Below, in pieces: positions 36,001 to 49,000 of a DNA stretch of 64,000 nucleotides. Origin of the DNA: Neckera pumila (Eukaryota; Streptophyta; Bryopsida; Hypnales; Neckeraceae); assembly GCA_963969595.1 (NCBI GenBank), contig OZ018409.1:17206975-17270974 (forward strand), in the 5' to 3' direction. Every line of letters begins with the position of its first letter. The first letter of the stretch is position 1. The notes beneath the pieces are model-generated. The model searched no databases and had not been told where the DNA came from. It was given only the letters and a program-made list of their open reading frames with translations. Position numbers and translations under genes: made by a program.

Positions 36001-38073
36001 CTGTTGAAATGCAGCAACTGGAGAAAATGCAAGATGAAGGACAGGTAGTTGAAAAGCCATTTGAACGGAAGCCTCTCAAGTTTCGTTTTCCAGAGCTCGA
36101 GCGCAGTGGGAAAACGGTCGTGGAGCTTAAGAAACTGGGCTCTCGTTACGACGACAAGGTAGTCATCCTCGCGTATTGACTACAGATGGCTTTAGATTTA
36201 AGATCTTTTACAGCTATGTGCACAACTGGCCCTAGTGTGTCTGCTTGCATGTCTATGGGAATTTAAACAAATCCTTCAGGAAGGTAACAATAGAAGGAAG
36301 AAATCTTACCCTACATTTTTGAAGGATGGAAACAAGTTTTGGAAGTAATCTAATCAGTCAGGAACTTCCAGAATTGGAATTCATGTTTTTAGCCTGAGCA
36401 CTTTCGGTTAATTTCTTCCACAGTATTTGTGGATGGCCATTCACGCACAACCCCTTTGTGTGCAGGTGCTGTTTGAGAATGCTCAGCTTCTAGTGGAGCG
36501 GGGTGAGAAGTTAGCAGTCATTGGTCCAAATGGTTGTGGCAAGAGTACACTTCTAAGGATGCTGATGGGGACACAAAAGGCTACGTCTGGGGAGATATCT
36601 CTTGGTGCATATCGAGTCGTTCCCAACTACTTCGAGCAAAATCAGGTGAGCCTCTTGCTCGTTCAATTTGCATACCGGCATGCAAATTGCTCATACATTT
36701 ATTTTGTGACTAAAGGTTCTAAAGGTTGGCTTGTCGTATCAGGCTGAGGCGCTTGATCTGAATAAAACAGTTCTTCAGACTGTTGAAGAGGCTGCGGAGG
36801 ATTGGAGAATGAATGATATTAAAGCTCTTCTTGGGCGATGCAATTTTAAAGCTGAAATGCTGGATCGGAAAGTCGCTTTTTTAAGTGGAGGAGAGAAGGT
36901 ACAGAACAAATTGATGATGTAATCTCTGGTGCCATAGTCTATCATGGAAATCTCATTTGTCTCAATGTCCTTTGAGTTTCGTGTTTTCTAATATGGTATG
37001 TATCATGCAGGCACGGTTATCACTCTGCAAGTTTATGGTTACCCCTTCAACATTGCTAGTATTGGATGAGCCGACAAATCATCTAGATATCCCCTCCAAA
37101 GAAATGCTTGAGGTAAAAACGCTGGAACTCAAGCTTGTGTGTGCCCTCAAAAAGCAAAAGCACTCTGGCCATTGTGCTTTGTTTGCTTCTTAGAAATTTG
37201 AGGTAACCTATATTGTCCCTTGCAGGAAGCATTGAGGGAATACAAGGGTACGGTGATTGCTGTTTCCCACGACCGATACTTTCTTCGGCAAATTGTGAAT
37301 CGTGTGGTGGAAGTTGCTGATAATCGCCTCAAAGACTACAGCGGTGATTATAGTGTATGTTCTACTTATCTTCGCCAGTCTCAATTTTCTACTTCTCTTA
37401 GAGCATCTCAATTCCCCTGCAAATGTTTTGCTTTTAGTTTACCCCACCCACGAGACACACTGCATGTACCTTAAAACAATCTCAACTTCCCGAATGTGTT
37501 GAAGCAATTAGTGAGCTGTCATTTATCATGAGAACTTTGCTATCTATAGTGGAAAAGAAGTATTAGTGGAGATTCAGAGGGCACGTTTTATTTTTCTTAT
37601 TTGAAGGGTTTGAATGATCCAGTTATAATTGCTTAACACTTTTCATCCAAATGATGGTGTGAAGGGTAGGTGTATTGTAGGCTTTTGGGAAGTTTTGGTT
37701 TTCATATCAGTGATGTTTCCGTTTTTGACATGCGGTTCTCTTTGCGTCATCAGTACTACTTGGAGCAGAACATGGAAGCTCGACAAAGAGAACTGGATCG
37801 GGAAGAGGAGCTCGACTTGAAGGCTCCATCTGTGAAGGCCAAGTCGAAAATGTCGAAGGTATGCCTTCGACATAGTTTAATTTGCATCCACTTGGACTTT
37901 GCGCATGTCATTCACCAGTCTATCGTTCAAAAGACAGAAGCGCCCTTCACTGACAGCCCTCTCCTTTTGTGTGCCAGGCTGAGAAAGAGTTACAGAAAAA
38001 GCAGAAGGCCCAAACTTTTAGTCAGAGCAAAGCCAAAGGGAAGGTAACCAAGAATGCAAAGCGATGGAATTGA
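33083..38073 (+). CDS. ABCF5: ABC transporter F family member 5-like protein (GCN-type, plastid-targeted)
   Basis: Spliced CDS: 33083-33796, 35044-35271, 35583-35924, 36015-36158, 36466-36645, 36743-36898, 37011-37112, 37226-37354, 37754-37858, 37978-38073; 731 aa. All nine introns are GT-AG and phase 0. ABCF proteins have two ATPase domains and no membrane segments, and act on ribosomes in translation. NBD1: Walker A GINGAGKT (168-175), signature SFSGGWQ (297-303), Walker B LLLLDEPTNHLD (318-329). NBD2: GPNGCGKS (496-503), LSGGEK (583-588), LVLDEPTNHLD (604-614), SHDR (636-639). The C-terminus is NAKRWN, as in plant ABCF5. The first 90 or so residues are Ser/Arg-rich and start MAFVAETSSRF, consistent with a chloroplast transit peptide. 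I chose this ATG because it has a good context (GCGATGG) and the homologous region follows; the frame is open further upstream but is leader repeat. Intron 1 is long because of a MITE. Confidence 0.95.
34306..34835. mobile_element. Foldback/MITE inside ABCF5 intron 1
   Basis: The ends GTGCGTTAAGATTTTTGACC-CCCCTAT and ATAGGGGGTCCAAAATTC-ACTTTAACACAC are inverted repeats of about 45 bp with scattered mismatches. The interior is AT-rich without a frame. The insertion accounts for most of this 1247-bp intron, the longest in the gene. Exact outer borders and target duplication are uncertain. Confidence 0.7.
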
Positions 38074-40276
38074 AGGGTCAGAATTGTTGGTCTTTCGCTG
38101 AAGAGCCTATGAACAGGATGACGACTCTTACCATGTAAATCTGTCTCTACTAGGGTACATACACACATTTAGTTTCCCATTCTTGTTAGCAACAGAGGTG
38201 GCTATGCTCTGAATGGATCAAATTGGATATGCAGTTATGAGTACTTCAAAATTTCACTTTCTCAGGAAAGATTACATTGGTACAAGAAGTGCCAATATGC
38301 TCCTCTGTACAGGTATAAGGAAAAATGAAAATTATTTGATTGGTGATTGTGCTTTGAAGTCCATACTGGCAGGTCGTGTTCTGCTTATTATTATCATGTC
38401 TGCTTTATCATCCAAGCCTAATTGCACTTCCTGTAATTTATTGCCACAGTTAATATGTAAATGCAAGTACTAGGATATTGATGGCTTTGGAGGACTTTTG
38501 GGGTTTGTATGGAGTTCCATGCAATTTTGTGCATTGGCAGCGTTTTTATGCTTATCCTGCATTTCCATTTGTGTGATTCGAATGGACTGTGCATAGTGTG
38601 CATAGTGCCTATGCACTATACACTCATATTGTCACTCCTACCCTCATCCATGAATTTTAAAATTTCCAGTGTTTAGGGTATAGCTTGAATCTCCTGATGT
38701 TCAACAAAGATATGGGATAATGCTGCATCTGTATCTTGGTCCGTATCTGTTCATGTATTAGTATTAAATTTTTTATGCATATAGATATATTTATACCCCA
38801 ATGTACATCAATATATATAAATGCATGTACCCACGAAGGTATCTGCATGTATACGCTTTTGTAATTGGGTTTTGAGGATTTCTTGTATTTTACTTTTTGA
38901 CCTTTTCCTGGCCCCCTTTTCAAGGACTGAGCTATACGGCAATTTTCAAAAAGATTGTCCTCCCCAAAAGATTGTCACTCCTACTCCTACCTTTTCCCAT
39001 ATAATGGAGAAGCATTTCTGGGTGTCTACGGCCATATTTTGCAAAATAAATATCTGTGTATTGTAGCCCTTCTTTTGCTTGGAGAGTTCAGTGGCATTGA
39101 ATTAGAAAACTATATGAAGTGTGATATAATTCTATTTGTGTGTATTTTAGAAAAAATTAGAACATCCCTATATTTCTAAATAAAAGTAAAATAGGATTCA
39201 TTATAAAGTGTTCATTTTTAGCATTTTTTTACGCATGACATTGATATTGTATCATCTAAAATTTATTCTTCAAGAAGGTTAGTAGGGTGACCAACTATAA
39301 TTGTAGTCATACCATAGGGGTTTTAGGTTAGAACACATGGGATAGGATTTTGGATTACTAAAAATAGACTACTATATCTTAGATCCTAATAAGGAATAGA
39401 ATTGCACTACACATGGGTTGGTGCTTTATTGCATTATTAATATTAATACTATTTTTTGACGATTTTAGGATGACATGGCAGCTTTGGGATTTTATTGTTC
39501 ACCGTGCTCAAGAAAGACACATGTAGGGTTTGAAGAATTGTTCCGTTTATTTACATTTTTTTAGACTTCAACATTGTGTATATTTGAGTGTATGCTAAAA
39601 AGATATGTTCATTTCTCATGTGATCGTTGTGTTGTTTTGTACAATTTTATAATATGTAAAGACTATGTTGGATTTGCAGAAATTAAAATTTGTAAGTAAT
39701 GAAGGGTCCTAAAATGCTCTAATTGTTTTGAAAAAAATTATTGATGGGTCCTCACTAATACTACAAATTAAGAGTTAATATAATTGAAGGATTCCTAAAA
39801 TTCAAGGGACTTAAAATAATGCCCCCCATAAAGTACCTCATTCATGCATATGTATGCCAAAAAACATCGGGAGCGACTTTCCAATTTTAAAATAAAATAA
39901 AAGAATAATAACAATAACAATCATCATAATATGTATATAGTACAAGCATTAAAACATTTATCATTTTAAACCACTAAACATACATTCATTCAAATACTTT
40001 TAGTTTCTTTTACAATTTGACTACATACATATTAAAAGGTATAATGTTCATACAAGCTTTAGGAGGGAAATAACTCTACATGTATTTTGTGCACTACATA
40101 CACAAGTACATACCCTTTTGTTCACAAGGTATCAAGTACTCCGTAATATATATCTTAGTGCATTTTACATCATCTTCCAAAACAAGATATGACAAAAAAA
40201 ATACATTTCCATTCTGACAATGAAACCAACTCAAAACCGCTGAAAAGCCGAAGGAATGGGTTTCTACTTTGGTAAC
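38074..40276. other. Intergenic region downstream of ABCF5
   Basis: The first several hundred bases are probably 3' UTR and terminator. The rest is AT-rich with a short inverted repeat GTGCATAGTGCCTATGCAC at about 38597. No coding frame with family resemblance. Confidence 0.5.
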
Positions 40277-40939
40277 TTAGGGCTTGCATGGCATACTGTT
40301 CCAGAAGCAAAAAGTGGAGGATTTCTCTAATGAATTACATTGATTGTTTTGAATACTAGCTTGAACTCCGCCCAGAGTCAATGTACCCAATCGACTACAT
40401 ACAGATGAATGAGTGGTGCTCAGAGGAGGAATACTGTACTGAAACCCGCTCATGCAGTCGGTACCATTGCCACGGAGCTTGCATCTATTGATGGGTGCCC
40501 AACTGAAATTAATTTTAAACTGAGTTGATGCCGTAAATGCCGTTCTCAGATCACTCCCTGGCCTCCACATATTCACAATCACACTCTCAAATCTTGCAAA
40601 TATGATAATGAGGAATTTGGCAAGCGTTTAACTTTCTCCCCTTTGATTGGGAAAGTGCAGGAATACCCATTCTCTGTGTAAAGATGCTCCTGCTTTGGAA
40701 AAGACGGAGTAATAACTAAACCTCCGGGGATACCTGCTCACAACAAAAGAGGAAGCTGAAGACGAAGTTGGCTTGAGGATGCGAAATTGACTACGAACTT
40801 CACCGGCTGCCATTGGTTCATCAACAGGCTCCAGATTACAAGGCACTTGTGAGGCCCCGGCCGATGGGTCTTCAAGTCGGTCGTCAAGTTCAACTCCGCA
40901 CTTGAACAAATCGGTATCGTCCTGCTTCCGAATTCGCAC
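40277..40939 (-). CDS. Possible two-exon gene fragment of unknown product
   Basis: Minus-strand frames at 40734-40939 and 40277-40592 can be joined by a GT-AG intron of 141 bp (donor at 40733, acceptor ending 40593) in matching phase. The join removes the only stop between them. The product is about 173 aa, ending after NMWRPGSDLRT, FKINFSWAPINRCKLRG and LGTLTLGGVQ-type sequence. No ATG starts the first frame and a stop lies just upstream, so a 5' exon would be missing. I do not recognise a family. It lies divergent to the reductase at 41119. It may be a relic or chance frames. Confidence 0.25.
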
Positions 40940-41118
40940 AACCTCAGTTTAGCTCCATTAGGTGTCTGCACTGACTGTTTTTCTGTCCACGCTATCTAAT
41001 GAAAACTCTTTGAGATTGCTACGCATGTCCTAGTGAAAAATCTTGTGAGATATTTGCACCTCCTCACGAGTTATTATGTTCCTTGAGTGGCAGGGAACAG
41101 AAACGCTAGATCGAAGAC

Positions 41119-42192
41119 ATGTCGAATCCTACGGTTGTACAGGATGGCTTCAACGCGGGCGATGCATTGAGCACATTGAAACTGGTGACGAAACCCATTC
41201 CAAAGCCTTCACCAGGACAGGTGGTGGTGCACATCACATTGCGTCCTATCAATCCCACGGACTACCTCTCTATTCGTACGGGTAGCACCGTCAATGGAAC
41301 GCCAGGTTCGGAAGGTTTCGGCATTGTCCATGCGGTATGCACCAACTCTCCTCCAGAAAATACTTTTTCCTTGCCATGACGTTCCAATTCGAAGTTTGAC
41401 ATGCAATTTGGGCTGGTGCAGGTTGGAGAAGGAGTTACGAAGTTCCACAAAGGGCAGCGGGTGGTTCCCATTCTAGCAACGCTCACGGGCAACGGATCGT
41501 ACCAGAAATATGTCAACCTTGATGCGGGGTTCGTCTGGCCAGTTCCAGACGACATGTCTGATGAAGTAGCAGCCCAGTTTGTGGTCAATCCATTCACCTC
41601 GTACAGCCTGTTGCACGAGCTCCAAGTGCCGAAAGGCGAGTACCTTCTCCAGAGCGCAGCAGGCTCTACACTCGGCAAGCAATTGGTCACGCTCGCCAAG
41701 CACTACGGCATCAAAACCATCAACATAGTCCGGCGCTCGGAGCAGAAAGCAGAGCTGAAGGCTTTGGGTGCCGATGAGGTCATCTCCACCAAGGACGAGG
41801 ATGTGGTGGCGAGAGTGAAGGAGATCACTGGAGGGAAGGGCGCCTGGGCAGCCTTGGACGCCGTTTGCGGCACGATGACGGCATTGTTGATGGCCAGTGT
41901 GAAGGACGGAGGACACATTCTGGTTTACGGTGTGCTGGGAGGAATGAACCTTACCTTAAATCCTCCAGACCTGTTTCGAGGTATATCACTTACAGGCTTT
42001 GCGATCACCAGTAAGATTCTCAACAACGGTGAGAAGAGCCTCGCTTGCGCTGCTGCGGTCGCACCTCTCGTAGGCAAAGGGATCATCTCCGTTGCGGAAG
42101 TGGAGAAGATCGATCTCAGCGAGTTCAAACAGGCCATGGTGAAAGCGGAAGAGCCCGGACGCTCTGGCAAGGTTATGCTTGTTAGCCCATAA
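41119..42192 (+). CDS. Zinc-independent medium-chain oxidoreductase (2-enoyl thioester reductase / quinone reductase-like)
   Basis: Two exons, 41119-41334 and 41422-42192, with a phase-0 GT-AG intron of 87 bp; 328 aa. It has the MDR fold: an N-terminal GroES-like domain with INPTDYLSIRTG (about 49-60), then PGSEGFG and VGEGVTKFHKGQRVVP. A Rossmann nucleotide-binding domain follows, with SAAGSTLG (150-157) and the adjacent RR (176-177), which suits the NADPH 2'-phosphate. The Cys/His ligands of zinc alcohol dehydrogenases are absent. The Rossmann segment (TINIVRRSEQK) most resembles mitochondrial MECR/Etr1-type reductases, which reduce trans-2-enoyl thioesters in fatty acid synthesis, but there is no obvious presequence. 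Quinone oxidoreductase is the alternative. It converges with SMC4 (about 850 bp between stop codons). Confidence 0.88.
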
Positions 42193-43039
42193 AGAATCGG
42201 GGGCGTCCAGCTCTCAATTGTGTAATATCGTTACAGCGGAGTTAAAGTAGAATAGATTATCATAATACAGTGGCTTCCTCATGTCCGTGCAATCCAGCAT
42301 GCACCTAGTGCGTGGAGAGGCCATCAACCACATGCTTCAATAACAGTGGCACTGTGGTTTTGTTACGAATTCTACTGTACATATATGATATTCAGAGTAT
42401 TTGAATGTAAAGTACGTGAAGCATATTGAAATTTCGGTTGGTATACCCTGAAAGTTTTAGTGGTTGACTAATTACCTTGAGTTAATTGTTTCAAGGAATT
42501 TAAGTGTACCGAGGCAAGGCGCCGGTAGGCACGCCTCTTGATTTGGACCTATCCCAGCTACATACCACTGACGTCAAGATAAGGATAACATGGAATTCGA
42601 AGTACTAAATTACATTCCAATTTTCATGACTTTGCACAAAGGTATGTCAACGAGATAATGACGGGTATCCAAAGCATTTGGATTTCCCAAGCCGAAAGCT
42701 ATTGTGACACAACTGTAATACAGGCTCTTATCTACCTATAATACATGAAGAAATGAAAGCTAAGGCACATCATGATTCTATCAGTGTAAAAGCACATCCT
42801 AAAATATATCTTGGCACCCTGTGATGAAGGGAAAACTAGCTGGAGGTCACAACTTCTCCAGCTGAATTTTCAGGTGTATGGTGCAAATCCTCCTTAACTG
42901 GAGATGGAAAAAATTGCACACATGAGTACGCCAACAAGAGCAATTCATGTCAAGGCAGAACTCAAGATTAGAGGTTCTTCATCCCTAAGATAGCAACAGA
43001 AAAGTTGAAGAGATTGGGCTGTTGCATGGTTTAGCACGA
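42193..43039. other. Convergent intergenic region between reductase and SMC4
   Basis: This should contain the 3' UTRs and polyadenylation sites of both genes. No additional coding frame is supported. Confidence 0.6.
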
Positions 43040-46000
43040 TTAACGAGGTGTCAACAACTCACCGGTTGTCGGGACTACGAAGCTGTGTGGGTTGATCGTA
43101 ATGCTCTTCGTGCAGTTGTCAGTCTTGTAGATGCCTATTAGGTAGTCAGCTAGCTCGAACATATTGTTTCGCAGGCTACAGAGCAATGAACATAGTTAGC
43201 AATGTATCAGAAGTACCACATGATACTCCTAAAGAGATACTTAAGAAACTGTATCCCCAAAATGCTTTGAACAGTCTGAAAGTGCAATGAGGGCAAGGGC
43301 TTGCCATCCCTGCTAACAGTTTAGGTCCGCAATAAATTATCCTTCTGGGATACTGCTGTTAACTTCATCCTAGGTGTTGGCTTCTAGTAAATTTTTAGGG
43401 TGTGCACAGTTCAGGACAGAGATGACAGTCAATTCGAATCATTCAAGTGCAAAAATTCTACAACTTGCTTAGCTGATTCTGGAACAATCTACCATGAAGC
43501 ATTATCACTGCTCTATTCAAATTGGTAAATCAATTAGAAAAATCGGATGAAATCATTGTAAAGTGAAGTAAGCTAACCTGATGATAACAAACTGGGCATC
43601 TTTTGTTCGCTCCTTGATGTAATGGCCGACAATTGACACATTTTTGAAATCTGCAATCAGCGACCGACCAAAGAGTCTTTCAAAAAATAGTAAAATGCAT
43701 GACTACAGTAAATCGCTGGCGCTGGCAAATGTCGGCAGCGTAACTTATCAACCTCGGAATTTAATTCAAAACCAAGGTTGTCGCATCCATATTCAGTAGA
43801 ATATCGATATGGTGTACAAGCATAATATTCAATAGACTAATAGAAGAATAGAAAAAGAAAAATAGAAAAAGCCAGAAATTGCTGAGTCAACTTACCAAGA
43901 GCTGCATCAATCTCGTCCATGACATACAGAGGAGTTGGCTTGTAATGATGAAGAGCAAATACAAGGGCCAATGAGCTCAACGTCTGCACAAGACAAAACA
44001 GAGTGCCACAGTTTTTAGTGCCTCGATTTCTACAAACGGACCCAACTCGATCTCATGATCAACACCAGTTATGGATATGGGGGTAGTCCTGTCACTTCAG
44101 AGGATGTAATTTTCCCGAAACAATTTGATAACACTGACATTCGTAAAATTTTGGAAGAGATAAACCTTTTCGCCTCCAGACAAATTGGCTATAGCCTTCC
44201 AGCTTTTCTTGGGTGGCCGAACAGTGAAGACAACACCCTCTGCAAATGGATCCAAAGAATCCACAAGCTCAAGCTCTGCGTCACCTCCTAAGGTAATCAT
44301 CTGACAAACACAAATGAACAGAATCAGTCGTAGAAATTCACCTTGAAAAGACCGGTTGGATCACAGAATGAGATATTCCGGGACGCCGTGAGGCATCCGG
44401 TTAGTAGTAAAATGATGCAATACATACGAAGGAAATACATCAATCCGCATTAACAAAAAGACGTATTTCCAGGCGACAATAAATGAAAATTCTCATGCCC
44501 ATAGTACATGCCACATTAACTTAAGTTACACTCATAACTAGAAATCACAGACAACTGAACCATTGACATTGCGTCGACAGGAAATATTCGCAGACCTGAT
44601 ACATCTCCTTCAGTTTCATTGATATGGAATTGAAACCTTCCATGAACTCGTCTAATCTGCAGCAGGTCAACATGATAAAATCAAGTGTTGCATCAGACAA
44701 CTTGGGGTGATGATCCTCATGAGCATCTCTGCGTCGTTGAAGCATAAAACTATGATGATTTGATAGCATTTACATCACTTACATTTATAAATGTGGATAT
44801 GCCCATAGTTAAGGTTCAATGGCCAGTATCAAACAGACTTGTGTACCTAGAACACTACTGACGCACTGGAAGACAGAAGCCAAGAGTATTGTGCGTGAGT
44901 TAGAACACAAAAGGACAAACCTTTTCTTTCGTAACTCGTCATGACCCTTTTTAATCTCATCAACCGCTTGGGAGACGTCATTGAGCTCCCGTATCCTTTC
45001 GTCATACATGGCGGCCTTACGACGGTACCTGATGCCATTAAGAAAAAATACAATTCTTAAGAGTTATCACTCATGGAATCATCCTTGGTGATGGAGAAGA
45101 TGATATGATAGTCAGACCATGTGTCTCACATTATGTACTCACAAATGAGATAGGGAACACAGGCGAGAGCACGTACTCAGCAATCGAGTCCAAACTTGGC
45201 TGCATCTCTTTAAGTTGAGCTTCAAGTACTTTGACACTTTCTTTAGCACGCGCCAGGCTGATGTCTCCAGAAGGCTCTTTGAGAGACACTTCCAAAAGAG
45301 CCGAGTCAATACCCTCTTTTTGTATTCTGTACGAAGGATTAAAATTACCATTTAGCTTTTTCGTCCCGAGTCCTAGGTACGTTCATATCTTACAATGCCT
45401 CAATGTAAGGTATACAGGCATGTCATGCAGAGCAAAAAACGTTATTCAGCACATTTGATCAATTGAAAGTAGATACAAAGTATCTGAAAGTTTCTTATCG
45501 CAAAGATATTATTCTGTTTCAAGAACCGATTAATTTGACCATGAGTGTGTCCAATGCAGAATTCAACATACACAGAAAGCACAGGGAAGAATAGGGACTG
45601 ACTGTTCGATGTGCTCCTGCAACTTTTTGCTCAACTCTCTCAATTCCCTTTTACAACTCTCTGTCTTCCCCTCCCACGACCGTGATGTCTCTTTGATGTC
45701 ATTTAGCTTGAATTCAGTATCAAGCTGCACTCAAGAAGTCAAACCTAAGAATGTTCAATCACAGGATCGGTGGGAAAAGCTTTTGCCAACGATCAATGAA
45801 ACAAACACTGGATTCACTAGAATGCCTGGTGACGATGGACTGGACAAAATTATTAAATAGAATTTGCATACCTCCATTGTCCGCAGTTCATTAGTAATCT
45901 TTTGACGCTCCATATTTTCCTTCTTGGCCACTTCTAGCTCCTCGGTACTTTTAGCAAGAGCCTGAAAAACGGTTGTCTGCTGAGTATGTTCCCGTTTCAC

Positions 46001-49000
46001 TAATTGAAGCGAGACTCTCACTAGAACCAAAACTTCGAACAGATTCTGCATGCTTATGTAGAGAAATTCAACGGTACGGCATTGTTAAGAGATAGCAAAT
46101 AGCGCAAAAGGAACAATGCTACAGCATTGGTAAGAGGTAGCAGACAGCGCAAAAGGAAGAATTCTGAAAGGGAAAATTACCTCTTGCAGTTCAGTGAATT
46201 TCTCTTGTATCACAAAAGCCTGAGCTTCAACATTCTTGAAATCGTCTTTCTTAGTCTCCTTGTCTTTAGTAAGTTTTTCTTTGTCCTTGGTACCATCTTC
46301 GATTGCTTTTTTGAGCTTATCAATTGTTTTACCACTTGTCGATATTTGAACCTGCCTCTTGTTGATTTCAGTACTTGTTTTATTGATATCCTGAACCAAA
46401 ATTGTCAATCATGTCAGATAAAAAGGCCCCTGTCAAAGTTAGGCACATTATTAAAATCAAAAGAAAGGAGATAAGATTCATGTTCAATGGAGGTCCATTG
46501 CTAAACGATGGCAGAATATTTGTGGCTGAAAAGATGGCTGGAATTGCAGTACCTTCTGGAGTTTGTCGACCAATGCTTTCTTCAACTTAAGTTCCTCTCC
46601 TCCTGCATTTTCCATTTTGTGCTGAAGGTCTTGGGCCTGTGGTAAATCAAAACTAGAATATCACACCCAAATTTGTGAATGATGAAGGAAGCATAGCGTT
46701 TAGAGATAACTATATTTAGAGGAAAGGAATTGAATTGCTGGACAGAAATTGCACCTTGGCTCGTAGTTTACTTGACTTCTTGTTCAGATCAGCAAGCAGT
46801 GCTTCTCCTTGAGCAAGCTCAGCGTCCAGAGACTGAATCTGGTCAAGCTCCTGCTCATTTGGCACTGCACCAGTCTTCAAAGCCTCGAGTTGCTTACTTA
46901 TGTCACTCTGTTGTCCTTTCAGAGCTTCCAACTGCTCAAAAGAAAAACTAAATTAGAGTGGATGCATCCGGTATTGCCTCATTAGATGAAGCGATATGTT
47001 TCAAGCTTACTCAAGTTCTCTCAGAAAAGGCAGAATGAATCTTGCACCGAGAATCAGCGAAGTATGCATAATCTTAGTGACCACGCTTACCTCCATCTTA
47101 ATCTTGGCAATATCCAGCTCAAGCTGAGAAACTGATTTGAGAGCTAACTGGTACTGATTTGCTGACAAAGAAACTCGTTCACGGGTTGCCGCTAGCTCCA
47201 TCCTCACATTCTCAAGTTCTTTCTCTGCACTTGCCATACTTTCCCGAGACACAGAAGAATCCCTTATAGCAGTACCCATACGACCACCCCTAGGTTTGCC
47301 TCCGCCTCCACTCATGGTTCCGGATCTTTCAAAAACTGCCCCATCGAGAGAAACTACTCTTCGGAATTCTACAGCAGGACCATACGCTATTCTTGTAGCC
47401 TGAAGTCACAAAACAGAAAGTATAGAATCCTCAGGGTACGTTTTATAATAATCCAGTGTACTGAAGTCGCCCTCATGTAACATAAAAAAGCAATAGAATG
47501 ATTAAGTATCATAAGCAAAGTAGACAAACAGAGGTAGAATTTCAGAGAGCAATATTAAGAGTTACATGAAACATGAGTAAGAAGTCCCCTTATAAGTATC
47601 ACGATTACCATCGAAGGCAGTTCATTCTTTCTCTTTATTGCGAATACTGGGACACACCTGATCGAGATTTTTGGCAACCACAGTATTGCCAAGCTGTGAG
47701 AAGAAGGCAAGTCGTAGACGCTCATCTCGGACAGTGACTAAATCAAACAATCGCGGAACATTCTCTGGAGTCTGAACTTGTTGATTCATCCTTTGAATAT
47801 GCCCGCTTTGTTTGTCCTGTAATCATATAACACAGGGTCGGTACAAGGCTTCCACAATCAAGAATTGGTAACTAACTGAAATCTGCAAGGAAGCCTTGCC
47901 AATGTGAGTGGTGCCCAAGATGTCCCATACAGAGTCAATATCTCGTTTCATTCAGCAGAGAAATGATGAGCTTCAAAAACCAAGCCAGTGTATGCATGAG
48001 TGAAGTACTGCTCCACTCACAAGAATGAGGAACGTGGCTACACCCAGCTGCTTGGTCCTCAACAGCTCCACACACGCTTGAGCTGCGCTGGTAGTTTCCA
48101 CGACTATAAAATCCAGGCCTCCACAGGCGGTGGATATTGCCACATCGTACTTTGCTGCACACTCATGAAGAATATTAGACACATATCGAGCACTACTCAC
48201 GTCACGGTTCACTAATTGCAAAAAATAAAGATTGCGTAGCTTACCATCAATTGCACCTAAATCTCCGAGTCGGCCATATATTCCTTCTATTTGGCCCGAC
48301 TCTTTGGCTTGAAGAATGGCCTCTATAGTTGAGCCCTGGTTTTTCTCAGTGTCAAGCAATGCACGCATCTCTCCCACTTTTTGTTGAAGTGCTTGCTCTT
48401 GAGCTTGTAATGAATCCTCAGCCTTGCTGCCTTTCTGTCATCTCATAACGACTCTCATGAATATACAGCACAGTTATATGAACTCTTCATGAAGAGTCAG
48501 TCAGTACAACTCCCTTGTAGAATCTTGCATCCTATATGCGTCTAATGATTCAGATAATATTACCTATGAAGCTGTCATCCACTCAACCTTCACGCAGAAT
48601 CAACAAAATGCTGTACTACAACACCATTGATTTAGTATCTTCAGTTCTTTACCTGCTCTTCCTCTTTGGCGGTTTTCAGGCTTGTTTGAGATCGTGCAAG
48701 CTCAGTCGTAAGGCGGACTAGATCTGCCTCTTTCTCCTTGATTTTAATTTTGGTTTCCTGAATTTTCTCCAGAGCAGCATCATATACTTTTTTGCCGGCC
48801 TCGTGCTGAAAACAACAGACATGATTCAGCATGATGAAGTATTCTACGATGGTCTGTACGGACTAGGATTAAGAAAGCTGATGATACTATTTCAATTCAA
48901 AAGAGCATGCTGCTGAGGAATAAGCAGCTCTGACACGCAGGAACATATGTTCCATAGACGCCAGTGATTGAATGCTGGACTATTAACTTGTGCTTGAATT

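Noticed and set aside
41262..41916. Overlapping 145- and 147-aa minus-strand frames opposite the reductase
   Set aside because: Antisense shadows of the reductase exon, without domain resemblance.
48155..48244. Reading straight through the SMC4 hinge as one exon
   Set aside because: The 30 extra residues interrupt a conserved block (LGAID-AKYDVAIS) and the segment has proper GT and AG ends, so an intron is preferred.
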